DNA of 64,000 nt from Nocardiopsis sp. ATB16-24 (GTDB lineage: Bacteria; Actinomycetota; Actinomycetes; Streptosporangiales; Streptosporangiaceae). The DNA lies in NCBI RefSeq assembly GCF_030271535.1, contig NZ_JASCXJ010000002.1, forward strand, positions 1-64,000. The letters are read 5' to 3'. A program made the translations under genes and the position numbers. Position 1 is the stretch's first letter. Every line of letters begins with the position of its first letter. Shown piece after piece: positions 1 through 8,807 of the stretch. The notes under the pieces were generated by a model. The model was not told where the DNA came from. It saw only the letters and a program-made list of their open reading frames with translations, and did no database searches.

Positions 1-2
1 CC

Positions 3-461
3 GTGCGCCCCGCCGAGCCCTCCGGTTGGGACGTAGCGGCGCCGCAGCCGACGCGACCCGCTCCGGCCGAGCCCCGGCCCGAACCCGCGCCCGCCCAGCC
101 CCTCGCGCGGACCGGTGAGCCGGTCCGGGAGCCCGGTCCCGCCGCCGGACCGCCGCCGGACCGGATCGTCACAGGACTCCAGGAGCCTCCGCCCGACCCC
201 TACGAGGACGCCACGGCCGCGCCGCCGCCGGAGAACGTCGAGCCGGCGCCCACGTCTCCGGCAGGAGGGGGCTCGCCCGCCGTCGCGGAATCCGCACCCG
301 TGCGGGAGGAGTCTCGTGAGCCGACCGCGTCGGGTCCGGGGGGGTCACGGTCCTCGGAGGGCTCTGCGCCCTCGGGCCCCGGGGTCGCGCTCATCGAGTC
401 CGAACTGGGCGGCCGACTCATCGAGGAGATCGAGCACGAGGCCCCGGACCCGTCGCTCTGA
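3..461 (+). CDS. dnaX: DNA polymerase III subunit gamma/tau, C-terminal end (partial)
   Basis: Only the last 152 codons are in the window; the frame is open at the left edge. The visible part is a Pro/Ala/Glu-rich low-complexity linker that ends in a short conserved tail (IESELGGRLIEEIEHE), as in actinobacterial clamp-loader gamma/tau proteins. The AAA+ ATPase domain must lie to the left. DnaX loads the sliding clamp and ties the polymerase to the helicase at the fork. The call leans on this tail and on context: ybaB and recR follow on the same strand, the usual dnaX-ybaB-recR order. Here a gene on the opposite strand separates dnaX from ybaB. Confidence 0.75.
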   Translation: MRPAEPSGWDVAAPQPTRPAPAEPRPEPAPAQPLARTGEPVREPGPAAGPPPDRIVTGLQEPPPDPYEDATAAPPPENVEPAPTSPAGGGSPAVAESAPVREESREPTASGPGGSRSSEGSAPSGPGVALIESELGGRLIEEIEHEAPDPSL

Positions 462-592
462 CGGGCCCGGCCCCCCTTCGTCGGCGACCCCGTCCCGACC
501 GACCCCGCTCCGGTCTCGTCCCGACGGCCCACGGAACGCCGTCGCCGCGCGGGAACGGGAGGGGAGGCGTCTTCTCCGGCCGCCGGGCCTTC

Positions 593-1762
593 TCACACCG
601 GCCAGCTCCGGCCCTCCGGCGAGTCCAGCCACACCCGGTGCGTCCCGTCGGCCTCCACCGACAGCCCGAACCGTTCGGGTCGCGGTTCGCCCAGGCCCGA
701 CCACAGCTCCAGGGCCTCCTCGAACTCGTCCCACACGCTCCTGGGCCCGCCCTGCTCGATCATCCACGAGGTGCCGTAGGGGTACACGCGCACCCAGGAG
801 TCGGCGTTCCGGTCGCAGACCCACACACCCGACCCGGTGCCGATCCACCGACGCCGCACGCGCCAGTCCGGCACCATCACCGACAGGGCGAACGCGGACG
901 GGAACGATAGCAGGGGCGCCACCGGATCGTTCTGGGTGAGTCGGTACTCGTCGGGCTGCTGCCCCGAGTCCCGTACGGGAGTCGCTGGGGGGTCGGGCGT
1001 GTGCAGGGGCACGAAACCCACTCCGTTGTGGAAGCTTCCCCGCGCGGAACCGTCTCCGGGACACTCCACACGGGCCAGGACACCGGCGCCCTCCAGCAGA
1101 CCCCAAGGGCAGACCACCAGACCGTCCGGGCGCAGTTGCTCCAACCACGCCGGTGGTATCCGCCGCACACCGAAGGTCGAGGTGATCCGGTCGTAGGGCG
1201 CGCCGGGAGGGTACCCCTCGTACCCGTCGACCAGATGGACCGTGGGCGAGTAACCCTCCTTCTCCAGCGACTCTCGGGCGCTCCTGGCCAGGCGGGGGTC
1301 CACTTCCAGGGAGATGACGGCCCTGTCGCCCAGACGGTGGGCCAACAACGCGGTGTTCCACCCCGTGCCGGTGCCCACCTCCAGGACCCGCTGCCCGTTG
1401 GCCAGATCGGCGAGTTCGAACAACCGGGCGAGGACCGTGGGCGCGGAACTCGACGAGGTGGCGGCCTCCCTGCGCGCCTGGGAACCCACCTCCTGGTACG
1501 CCGGTGGCTCCCCTCGGGCCGCAACGGTGGACTCGTCGACCTGGGTGACGATGGCGTTGTCGGCGTAGACGGCCGCGAGCCACTGCTCCGGGTTGTTGTT
1601 GGCGTTGAGGGAGGCGCCGTAGGCGGTCAGTGCCCCCGTCTCGGGGATGAACCGATGTCGGGGCACGGAGCGGAAGGCATCGATGAGAGCGGTGTCGGTC
1701 AGCGTGCCGTCCGCGACCATCGCCTCGACCAGCGCCGCGTGGCGCTCCCTGGCGGTCAACAC
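593..1762 (-). CDS. Protein-L-isoaspartate O-methyltransferase-like SAM methyltransferase
   Basis: A 389-residue protein of the PCMT fold. The N-terminal part carries the family signature (FRSVPRHRFIPE), followed by a SAM-binding glycine motif (VLEVGTGTGWNTALLA) near residue 120 and the acidic strand end ISLEVD. About 150 C-terminal residues go beyond classical PCMT (about 215 aa); this longer form resembles actinobacterial methyltransferases that serve peptide natural products or repair aspartate, but the substrate cannot be told from sequence. I chose the GTG at 1762 because a GGGGGA lies about 8 bases upstream and homology begins just after it; the frame stays open to 2017. The gene runs antisense between dnaX and ybaB, breaking a normally compact operon. 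Confidence 0.75.
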   Translation of the reverse strand: MLTARERHAALVEAMVADGTLTDTALIDAFRSVPRHRFIPETGALTAYGASLNANNNPEQWLAAVYADNAIVTQVDESTVAARGEPPAYQEVGSQARREAATSSSSAPTVLARLFELADLANGQRVLEVGTGTGWNTALLAHRLGDRAVISLEVDPRLARSARESLEKEGYSPTVHLVDGYEGYPPGAPYDRITSTFGVRRIPPAWLEQLRPDGLVVCPWGLLEGAGVLARVECPGDGSARGSFHNGVGFVPLHTPDPPATPVRDSGQQPDEYRLTQNDPVAPLLSFPSAFALSVMVPDWRVRRRWIGTGSGVWVCDRNADSWVRVYPYGTSWMIEQGGPRSVWDEFEEALELWSGLGEPRPERFGLSVEADGTHRVWLDSPEGRSWPV

Positions 1763-2244
1763 GTCTTCAGTCCCCCGTGGCTCTCGGCAGTACCGGTCGT
1801 GCGCGAGAGCACTACCGGGACCTTTGTGCCCCTCAGAACACCCTTTCAACCGAGAGTGATGGTATCGCCACCGTTGGTTCTTCCTCCTGGTGAAACCCCC
1901 TCGGGAGAGTCGTCCCTCCTCGTGGCACCCGTCACACCCTCGTGTCGTGGCGGGACGGGCCATCGACCCCCACGGGCCGTTCGTGCGGTGGAGGCCGCGC
2001 CCCGTGCCGGTGCCCACGTCACCTCGGCGGCGATCCTTCCGACCACGCCCGGACCGCGGACGTTGGGGCGACCGCCGCGACCGGGCCGGCTCCGCCGGCG
2101 AACACCGGCCGACATCGGCCGTTCCCGGCCATCACCCCCCGACGGCACCGGGGACTCCGCGCGTTCGCCGATGACCGGTTACGCTCACAGAAACAGCGAC
2201 ATGACAGCGAACACCAGCACCACGAGTGCGGCGAGGAGACGGCC
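1763..2244. other. Intergenic region between divergent methyltransferase and ybaB
   Basis: About 480 bases with no convincing gene. Several reading frames are open but show arginine-rich, low-complexity translations typical of shadow frames. The region must hold the divergent promoters of the methyltransferase and of ybaB-recR. I see no strong repeat or hairpin in it. Confidence 0.5.
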
Positions 2245-2607
2245 GTGAACCCTGGCGGAATGGACATGCAGGCCCTGCTCCAGCAGGCCCAGCAGATGCA
2301 GCAGCAGCTCATGGAGGCCCAGCAGGCGCTGGAGGACGCCGAGATCGAGGGCAGCTCCGGCGGCGGCCTGGTCAAGGTCAAGCTGAGTGGACGCGGACAG
2401 GTCGAGGACATCGGCATCGACCCCCGGGCGATCGACACCACCGACGCCGAGGAGAGCGCTCAGACCGTCGCCGACCTGGTCCTGGCGGCCATCCGCGACG
2501 CCGAGTCCCAGGTGGAGAGGCTCCAGCAGGAGAAGATGGGGCCGCTCGCCGAGGGCCTGGGCGGCGGCGGTATGCCCGGTGGGATGCCCGGTCTTCCCGG
2601 TTTCTGA
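2245..2607 (+). CDS. ybaB: YbaB/EbfC family nucleoid-associated protein
   Basis: A 120-residue protein with the family layout: a Gln/Met-rich N-terminal helix (LLQQAQQMQQQLMEAQQ), a central sheet (GGGLVKVKLSGRGQVEDI) and a C-terminal helix, then a Gly/Met/Pro tail. YbaB proteins form dimers that bind DNA without strong sequence preference and are encoded next to recR in most bacteria. The start is the GTG at 2245, preceded by GAGGAG about 8 bases upstream; an ATG at 2260 would shorten it by five residues. recR follows 240 bases downstream. Confidence 0.9.
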   Translation: MNPGGMDMQALLQQAQQMQQQLMEAQQALEDAEIEGSSGGGLVKVKLSGRGQVEDIGIDPRAIDTTDAEESAQTVADLVLAAIRDAESQVERLQQEKMGPLAEGLGGGGMPGGMPGLPGF

Positions 2608-2847
2608 CACCGGTCGCCCGCACGGCCCCGAGCGTCCTCGGTGGCCGGGTGGCGAGCAACGCGGAGCACGGACCTTCGCGTCGGCGGGATGTCCGGCCGG
2701 GTGTCCCGCGGGGCCCCGGCCGGTGACGCTCCGTGCGCCGTGGTCGACGCGGCACCCGGGTACCGGGAAGGTCGTCACGCCGGATACGGTGGAGGAAGGG
2801 TAGACGGACCACCCTGCGAAGATCCGGTCCGACCTGGTGGGTAGGCG

Positions 2848-3447
2848 ATGTACGAAGGCGCGGTGCAGACTCTGATCGACGAGCTGGGGCGACTGCCCGG
2901 CGTCGGTCCGAAAAGCGCGCAGCGCATCGCCTTCCATCTGCTGTCCGCCGAACACGCGGACGTCAAACGCCTCGTCAACGCGCTTGTCGAGGTCAAGGAG
3001 AAGGTGCGCTTCTGCGAGGTCTGCGGCAACGTCGCCGAGGAGACCCGCTGTCGCATCTGCCGTGACGCCCGACGCGACCCCGCCATCATCTGTGTGGTCG
3101 AGGAGTCCAAGGACGTCGTCGCCATCGAGCGCACGCGCGAGTTCCGGGGCCGCTACCACGTCCTGGGCGGTGCCATCAGCCCCATCGAGGGTGTGGGCCC
3201 CGACGACCTGCGCATCAAGGAGCTCATGACCCGTCTGGCCGACGGGCAGGTGACGGAGCTGATCCTCGCCACGGACCCCAACCTGGAAGGGGAGGCCACC
3301 GCGACCTATCTGGCGCGGTTGGTCAAACCCATGGGGCTGAAAGTGACCCGACTGGCCAGTGGTCTGCCCGTGGGCGGTGATCTCGAATACGCCGACGAGG
3401 TCACTCTCGGACGTGCTTTCGAGGGACGCCGCAGTTTGGAGTTCTAG
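2848..3447 (+). CDS. recR: Recombination mediator RecR
   Basis: A 199-residue protein of normal RecR length. It has the N-terminal helix-hairpin-helix ([20 protein letters not shown]), a four-cysteine zinc motif ([16 protein letters not shown]), and a Toprim domain starting at [14 protein letters not shown] with the later [12 protein letters not shown] motif. RecR works with RecF and RecO to load RecA at single-strand gaps. No other rec gene is next to it in this window; ybaB upstream is the standard neighbour. It ends 177 bases before ask. Confidence 0.97.
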   Translation: MYEGAVQTLIDELGRLPGVGPKSAQRIAFHLLSAEHADVKRLVNALVEVKEKVRFCEVCGNVAEETRCRICRDARRDPAIICVVEESKDVVAIERTREFRGRYHVLGGAISPIEGVGPDDLRIKELMTRLADGQVTELILATDPNLEGEATATYLARLVKPMGLKVTRLASGLPVGGDLEYADEVTLGRAFEGRRSLEF

Positions 3448-3624
3448 CTCACATTCGCCGTGTATTCGAGCGGATCGCGAGTAACCTCCGCCTGACCGGG
3501 TAAACCCGAGCGCTGGTGCACCGAGGCTCCACGCCCTCTCCGCCGCAGGTCGGACGGGGTCGACGGGGAAGTCGCCGGCTACACTCCATTTCATCTTGAT
3601 CCCAACTCCTCAGGAGCATCGATC

Positions 3625-4896
3625 GTGGCCCTAATCGTGCAGAAGTACGGTGGGTCTTCCGTGGCCGACGCGGAAGCCATCAAGCGAGTAGCCCAAAGGA
3701 TCGTGGCTCAGAAAAAGGCGGGATATGACGTCGTGGTCGTGGTCTCGGCCATGGGCGACACGACCGACGAACTGCTGGAGCTCGCCGAGCAGGTCACCCC
3801 GATGCCGCCGGCCCGCGAGCTGGACATCCTCGTGACGGCGGGCGAGCGCATGTCGATGGCCCTCGTGGCGATGGCCATCGAGAACCTCGGCTACGAGGCG
3901 CGTTCCTTCACCGGTTCCCAGGCCGGTGTCATCACCACGTCGCTGCACGGCAACGCCAAGATCATCGATGTGACGCCCGGCCGCATCCGGGAGGCCGTGG
4001 CCGAGGGCGCGATCTGCATCGTCGCCGGCTTCCAGGGGGTGTCCCAGGACACCAAGGACATCACCTCGCTGGGTCGCGGCGGCTCCGACACCACCGCGGT
4101 GGCCCTCGCCGGCGCGCTCGACGCCGACGCCTGTGAGATCTACAGCGACGTGGACGGGGTCTTCACCGCCGACCCGCGTGTCGTGCCCACCGCGCGGCGC
4201 ATCCCCAAGCTCTCCTACGAGGAGATGTTGGAGATGGCGGCCAGCGGGACCAAGATCCTGCACCTGCGCTGTGTCGAGTACGCCAGGCAGTACAACATCC
4301 CCCTGCACGTCCGCTCATCTTTCAGTCAAAAGCCCGGGACCTGGATCGTTTCGGAAGTCGAGGAAAGCGAAGGCATGGAACAGCCGATCATCTCCGGGGT
4401 CTCCCACGACCGGAGCGAAGCCAAGATCACCGTCGTCGGTGTCCCCGACCGTATCGGTGAGGCCGCCACGATCTTCCGGGCCCTGGCCGACGCCGAGATC
4501 AACATCGACATGATCGTGCAGAACGTGTCGGCGGTCTCCACCTCCCGTACCGACATCTCCTTCACCGTCCCCAAGGACTCCGGCAAGCAGGCCGTGGAGG
4601 CTTTGAAGAAGGTCCAGGAGAAGGTCGGCTACGACTCCCTGCGCTACGACGACAAGATCGGCAAGGTCTCGCTGATCGGTGCCGGTATGCGCTCCTACCC
4701 GGGTGTGACCGCCCGCTTCTTCGACGCGATCGCCGCCTCGGGCACCAACGTCGAGATGATCTCCACCTCGGAGATCCGCATCTCGGTGGTCGTGGTGGAG
4801 GACCAGATCGACGCGGCCGTGCGCGCCGCCCACAGTGAGTTCAAGCTCGACGCCGACCAAGTGGAGGCTGTCGTTTACGGAGGTACCGGCCGATGA
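3625..4896 (+). CDS. ask: Aspartate kinase
   Basis: A 423-residue aspartokinase that phosphorylates L-aspartate, the first step to Lys, Thr and Met and to diaminopimelate for the cell wall. The N-terminus has the kinase signature ([11 protein letters not shown]), followed by the [13 protein letters not shown] motif and two C-terminal ACT domains that normally bind Lys/Thr for feedback control. The start is a GTG with CAGGAG eight bases upstream. An in-frame ATG at 4375 (MEQPIISGV) matches the place where Corynebacterium-type genes start a separate regulatory beta subunit, so this gene may make two products. Its stop overlaps the asd start by 4 bases (ATGA), giving a coupled ask-asd operon. 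Confidence 0.97.
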   Translation: MALIVQKYGGSSVADAEAIKRVAQRIVAQKKAGYDVVVVVSAMGDTTDELLELAEQVTPMPPARELDILVTAGERMSMALVAMAIENLGYEARSFTGSQAGVITTSLHGNAKIIDVTPGRIREAVAEGAICIVAGFQGVSQDTKDITSLGRGGSDTTAVALAGALDADACEIYSDVDGVFTADPRVVPTARRIPKLSYEEMLEMAASGTKILHLRCVEYARQYNIPLHVRSSFSQKPGTWIVSEVEESEGMEQPIISGVSHDRSEAKITVVGVPDRIGEAATIFRALADAEINIDMIVQNVSAVSTSRTDISFTVPKDSGKQAVEALKKVQEKVGYDSLRYDDKIGKVSLIGAGMRSYPGVTARFFDAIAASGTNVEMISTSEIRISVVVVEDQIDAAVRAAHSEFKLDADQVEAVVYGGTGR

Positions 4897-5954
4897 GTAA
4901 CCGTCTTCCCACCCTCGCCCTCGTCGGCGCCACCGGCGCCGTCGGCACCGTGATGCGGGGCATCCTGACCCAGCGTGAGAACGTTTGGGGCGAGATCCGC
5001 CTCGTGGCCTCCGCGCGCAGCGCGGGCAAGGTTCTGAGCGTGCGCGGTGAGGACGTCGTGGTCCAGGCCCTGTCCCCCGAGGTCTTCGACGGCGTGGACG
5101 TCGCCATGTTCGACGTCCCCGACGAGGTGTCCAAGGAGTGGGCGCCGATCGCCGCCGCACGCGGCGCGGTGGCCGTCGACAACTCCGGTGCCTTCCGCAT
5201 GGACCCGGACATTCCGCTCGTGGTGCCCGAGGTCAACGCCGACCAGGTCCGCAACCGTCCGCGCGGCATCATCAGCAACCCCAACTGCACCACCCTGTCG
5301 ATGATCGTGGCGATCGGTGCCCTGCACCGCGCCTACGGCGTCAAGGAGATCGTGGCCTCCTCCTACCAGGCCGCCTCCGGTGCGGGACAGGAGGGCATCG
5401 ACACCCTGCGCGACCAGATGTCCAAGGTCGCCGCGGACCGCACCCTCGGGGACAAGGCGGGCGACGTACGCGCCGCCGTGGGCGAGCTGGGTCCGTTCCC
5501 GGCGCCGCTGGCCTACAACGTCGTGCCGTGGGCGGGCTCGCTCAAGGACGACGGATGGTCCTCCGAGGAGCTGAAGATCCGTAACGAGTCGCGCAAGATC
5601 CTGGGCCTGCCCGACCTGCGTGTCTCGGCCACGTGCGTGCGGGTTCCGGTGATCACCACCCACGCGCTGACCGTGCACGCGACCTTCTCCGAGGAGGTCA
5701 CCGCCGAAGAGGCCCGTAAGGTGCTCGGCTCCGCCGAGGGCGTCGTGGTCCAGGACGACCCGGCCAACGGCGAGTTCCCCACCCCCGCCGACGTCGTGGG
5801 CACCGACCCGACCTGGGTCGGTCGTATCCGCCAGTCGCTGGACGACCCGAAGTCGTTGGACCTGTTCCTGTGCGGGGACAACCTGCGCAAGGGCGCGGCG
5901 CTGAACACCGCGCAGATCGCCGAGGTCGTGGCCCGGGAGTTCGTCCAGGGCTGA
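4893..5954 (+). CDS. asd: Aspartate-semialdehyde dehydrogenase
   Basis: A 353-residue enzyme that reduces aspartyl phosphate, the Ask product, with NADPH. The N-terminal Rossmann motif is [10 protein letters not shown], the catalytic cysteine is Cys132 in SNPNCTT, and the substrate-binding region [12 protein letters not shown] follows. A histidine near residue 255 (ITTHALTVH) is in the position of the acid/base residue. It overlaps ask by 4 bases, so the two are translationally coupled. A strong hairpin follows 14 bases after the stop. Confidence 0.97.
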   Translation: MSNRLPTLALVGATGAVGTVMRGILTQRENVWGEIRLVASARSAGKVLSVRGEDVVVQALSPEVFDGVDVAMFDVPDEVSKEWAPIAAARGAVAVDNSGAFRMDPDIPLVVPEVNADQVRNRPRGIISNPNCTTLSMIVAIGALHRAYGVKEIVASSYQAASGAGQEGIDTLRDQMSKVAADRTLGDKAGDVRAAVGELGPFPAPLAYNVVPWAGSLKDDGWSSEELKIRNESRKILGLPDLRVSATCVRVPVITTHALTVHATFSEEVTAEEARKVLGSAEGVVVQDDPANGEFPTPADVVGTDPTWVGRIRQSLDDPKSLDLFLCGDNLRKGAALNTAQIAEVVAREFVQG

Positions 5955-5967
5955 CCGCACGCGGTGC

Positions 5968-6004
5968 ACGGGGGAGACGGCCGGTCGACGGTCGTCTCCC
6001 CCGT
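5968..6004 (+). terminator. Hairpin terminator after ask-asd
   Basis: Perfect 12-bp stem (ACGGGGGAGACG / CGTCTCCCCCGT) with a 13-base loop starting 13 bases after the asd stop. No clear T-run follows, which is common for actinobacterial terminators. It may also serve the convergent GntR gene. Confidence 0.6.
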
Positions 6005-6060
6005 TCGTCCACCAGGCGGCCGGCACTCCCGGCCGCACGTGGGGCGGCGGCGTTCCCGCC

Positions 6061-6804
6061 TCAGCGGCGGCGCGGGTCGCCGGGACGGCGGGCCCGGGCC
6101 AGTGTCAGCTTGTAGAGGAGCCTGCACTGCTCGGTCGAACCGATGAGGTCGGAGGTCTCCACCGGACGGTTGCCGCTGTAGTGGGTGCGCTCCACCACGA
6201 GCACGGGTATCCCGGGTGCCGAGTCGAGCAACGAGGCCTCGAAGTCGCGCAGGGCGCGCACACCGACCTCCTCCACCACGCGATCGACCGGGTGCCCCGC
6301 GGCGCCGAGCCGCTCGATCAGACCGGTGTCGGGCGCGCTGCCGAAGGGGGTGTGCTGGGTGCCCGCGGTGAGGGCGGCGGGTTCCCAGGACCGGTGCAGG
6401 GTGATGGGCACTTCCGAGGACAGGCCCCGAGAGGTGGTGCGGTACACCGGGTCGCCGTCGCGCAGCCGCAACCGGGCGCTCAGCGCCGGGGAGCACCGTT
6501 CCTGTTCGGTGCCGAGCGTCTCCCGTGTGAGTCCGCCCAGGCCGGAGCCGGAGGAGGAGTCGGTTCGGCAGAGCCGGAAGAGTTCGGGCGCCGGGCGCAC
6601 GAAGTATCCGGAGCCGGGGCGGGACTCGACCAGGCCTTCGGTGACCAACAGTCGTAGAGCGGTACGGGAGATCTGCTCGCTGACTCGGTAGGAACGCGCC
6701 AGTCGGGTCCGGGAGGGAAGCCTCGTACCAGGAGGCATCTCCCCGTTCAGGATCGGTTCGCGTAGCTGCTGGGCCAGCCAGAGGTACCGGGGCTGCCTGG
6801 CCAT
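6061..6804 (-). CDS. GntR/HutC family transcriptional regulator
   Basis: A 247-residue regulator. The N-terminal winged helix is typical of GntR proteins (GTRLPSRTRLARSYRVS, then GLVESRPGSGYFV). The C-terminal domain is of the HutC/UTRA type (VERTHYSGNRPVE near the end), which usually binds a small carboxylate or sugar phosphate. I use the ATG at 6804; upstream sequence in the frame shows no homology. No enzyme gene is attached to it, so its target cannot be inferred. It converges on asd. Confidence 0.85.
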   Translation of the reverse strand: MARQPRYLWLAQQLREPILNGEMPPGTRLPSRTRLARSYRVSEQISRTALRLLVTEGLVESRPGSGYFVRPAPELFRLCRTDSSSGSGLGGLTRETLGTEQERCSPALSARLRLRDGDPVYRTTSRGLSSEVPITLHRSWEPAALTAGTQHTPFGSAPDTGLIERLGAAGHPVDRVVEEVGVRALRDFEASLLDSAPGIPVLVVERTHYSGNRPVETSDLIGSTEQCRLLYKLTLARARRPGDPRRR

Positions 6805-7179
6805 GGTCACCGAGCCCGGTTCACCACGCCTCTTCCGTCCTTCCGATGTCTGTGCTCCCCCGGGCGGACGGTGGTGCGTCCGAACCGGAGAGCGTGGGTG
6901 GCGGTGTCGCCACCGTCGCCGATGGGAACCGTGGAGGAGAGAAGGGGAGTATGCCCACCAGATCGCCGAAGCTCGCCCATGGTTCTCAGTAAAGCAGCGA
7001 AAAGCCCTGGTAGGGGGCGTTCTCCGAAAGTCGTCACCTTCGCGGGGTGAAGGCACCGCGGAAACGGAAGCCCGGGTGGAGGTTGGTGGAAACGCCCGGA
7101 AACCGGGAAATAGGCGAGGGCCCCACCCCTGGCGATTACCCTGCGTAACGACAGGAGTATGCCTTGCTTGGGGGAAGCC
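6805..7179. other. Divergent intergenic region
   Basis: About 375 bases between the GntR regulator and a small membrane protein, transcribed away from each other. It should contain both promoters; I see no convincing operator or small gene. Confidence 0.5.
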
Positions 7180-7530
7180 ATGATCACGAGTCTTGCGAAC
7201 CGTGCGGAGCCGGCGGTCACCTGGATGGGGGGGACCGTGGGGGCCGCTCTGGTGCTGGTCGCCGCGTTCCTGGTGTTGTTGGTGCTCTCGGCCGTCATCT
7301 CCGCCTTGGTCGATCGCGACACCTCGGCGGGGGGCAAGCTGCTGTGGATCCTCTTCGTTCTCTGGTTTCCGCTGTTCGGAGCGGTCGCCTGGTTCGTCGT
7401 GGGCAAGAAGGGGCACCTCAACCGCTTTCTGGGCATCGACAAGGGCAAGGCGCGTCACACGATCCCCGTCAGTGTCGGTCAGCACAGCAACGTGGCGGCC
7501 CAGAGGAACGGACGACTGCACCCCGCCTGA
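7180..7530 (+). CDS. Small two-helix membrane protein (PLDc_N family)
   Basis: A 116-residue protein with two hydrophobic helices (about residues 13-35 and 45-66). The segment SAGGKLLWILFVLWFPLFG matches the phospholipase D nuclease N-terminal membrane hairpin family (PLDc_N), which often occurs alone without a nuclease. The C-terminal 40 residues are polar and basic. The start could also be the ATG at 7159 (AGGAG just before it), adding seven residues; I prefer 7180 because GGGGGA lies at good spacing. Function unknown. Confidence 0.7.
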   Translation: MITSLANRAEPAVTWMGGTVGAALVLVAAFLVLLVLSAVISALVDRDTSAGGKLLWILFVLWFPLFGAVAWFVVGKKGHLNRFLGIDKGKARHTIPVSVGQHSNVAAQRNGRLHPA

Positions 7531-7777
7531 GCCGGGGAAGGGCCGGGTAGCTCGTTGAGAGGCTCCGGAGCGGGGGAGAGGCACCGGCTCCGGGGCCTTT
7601 GCCGTGGGGGCGGAGGAGTCGCGGCCCCGACCAAGGATCGTCACGTTGAGTAGCCAGAGGGTTCTGGCGGAGGTGGGGGTGGAGAGCGGCCCCGGTCGGT
7701 GTTTCGGACGCCGAACCCGCCGAGCAGGTGGACGGACGCACCGGTGACCACGCGACCGACCGTGCCCGTCAGGGGGC

Positions 7778-8554
7778 TCAGGCCTCGGAGTCGGCGAAGT
7801 CGAAGCCGGGAGAGACGAAGCAGCTGACCAGTGACTCGGTGTCGCCCACGGGGCGTGCCGTCTGCCAGGTTCCCGCCGGGACCAGGACCTGGAGGAGTTC
7901 GCCCCGTTCGATCCCCGGGCCCAGGATCCTCCGCCCCTCCGGTTCGGGGGCGGACCCCGTACCGCCCAGCTCCAGTCGCAACGGGCCGCCCCGGTTGAAG
8001 ACCCACATCTCGTCGGAACGCACCCTGTGCCAGCGCGACTCCTCTCCCGGGGCCAGCAGGAAGTGGATGCCGGTGGCGGTGGGACGTGCCCCGGGGTGGT
8101 CGTCGGGGCGGACCGTCACCTCGCTGCGCCAGGTCTGCCGGTACCAACCACCTTCGGGATGGGGCAGCAGGTCCAACACCTCCGCGGTCGCGGGCCTGGC
8201 CTCGGCTCCCGTGTAGCGGCCGGAGGGGTCGCGGCGCAGGTGGCGCACGTCCACCACGGCCGCACGGGGGATGGGGCCGTAGACGTGGGGGAAGAGGACG
8301 TCGCCGTCCACGCCCAGGGGAGGGGCGGGGTCGGCCGCCTCCCACCGCACCTCACAGTCGACCGCGTCGGTGTCCACGACGAGGGCGACGAGCGGGTCGG
8401 TGCTCTCGGAGTACAGGGCGTCGGCCACCGCCAACAGGGTGGGCACGTCCGGAGAGGCGTGCACGAACCCCTGCGTCCGCAGGGAGTCGGCCTCGATGTG
8501 GTGGTCGCCGCGAGCCCAGCGTTCGAGTTCGGTCATGTGCAGCACGTGGGGCAT
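7778..8554 (-). CDS. DUF952-cupin (DUF985) fusion protein
   Basis: A 258-residue protein made of two families that are usually separate. Residues 1 to about 105 match DUF952 (VLHMTELERW, then GFVHASPDVPTLLAVADALY). Residues from about 125 match the DUF985 cupin family (LLPHPEGGWYRQTWRS, then SRWHRVRSDEMWVFNRGGP with the metal-binding histidines). Neither family has a settled function; DUF985 cupins are proposed epimerase- or sugar-binding-like. I start at the ATG of MPHVLH because the DUF952 homology begins there; the frame is open another 33 codons upstream. Confidence 0.75.
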   Translation of the reverse strand: MPHVLHMTELERWARGDHHIEADSLRTQGFVHASPDVPTLLAVADALYSESTDPLVALVVDTDAVDCEVRWEAADPAPPLGVDGDVLFPHVYGPIPRAAVVDVRHLRRDPSGRYTGAEARPATAEVLDLLPHPEGGWYRQTWRSEVTVRPDDHPGARPTATGIHFLLAPGEESRWHRVRSDEMWVFNRGGPLRLELGGTGSAPEPEGRRILGPGIERGELLQVLVPAGTWQTARPVGDTESLVSCFVSPGFDFADSEA

Positions 8555-8756
8555 GGGAAGACGGTATCCGGGACGAGCGTGGACGACCACGTCCACGCCG
8601 ACCGAGCCTCGCGCCGCCGGCGCCCTCGCGGCCTCGGCCACGGTCCACCGCACGTCTCCCGGTCACGTGGGGAGGGCGGGGCGGGGGACGGGCCGGAGTC
8701 GAGGAGGTGCGGTAGGGCCGTCCACAGCCCGTGGGCGGCCCTTTCCTCGCACGAGA

Positions 8757-8784
8757 ACGCCCCGACCGTCACCGGCCGGGGCGT
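8757..8784 (-). terminator. Putative terminator of the pdh operon
   Basis: An 8-bp stem (ACGCCCCG / CGGGGCGT) with a 12-base loop, 24 bases downstream of the pdhC stop and followed on the minus strand by TTCTCG. It is the only hairpin in the short gap before the next minus-strand gene. Confidence 0.5.
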
Positions 8785-8807
8785 CGAAGAGGCGGGGAAC
8801 CCTCCCG

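Noticed and set aside
345..1583. Long minus-strand frame of 412 codons over the methyltransferase
   Set aside because: Its translation is Arg/Gly-rich without family resemblance and it overlaps the real PCMT-like gene in another frame; a GC-rich shadow.
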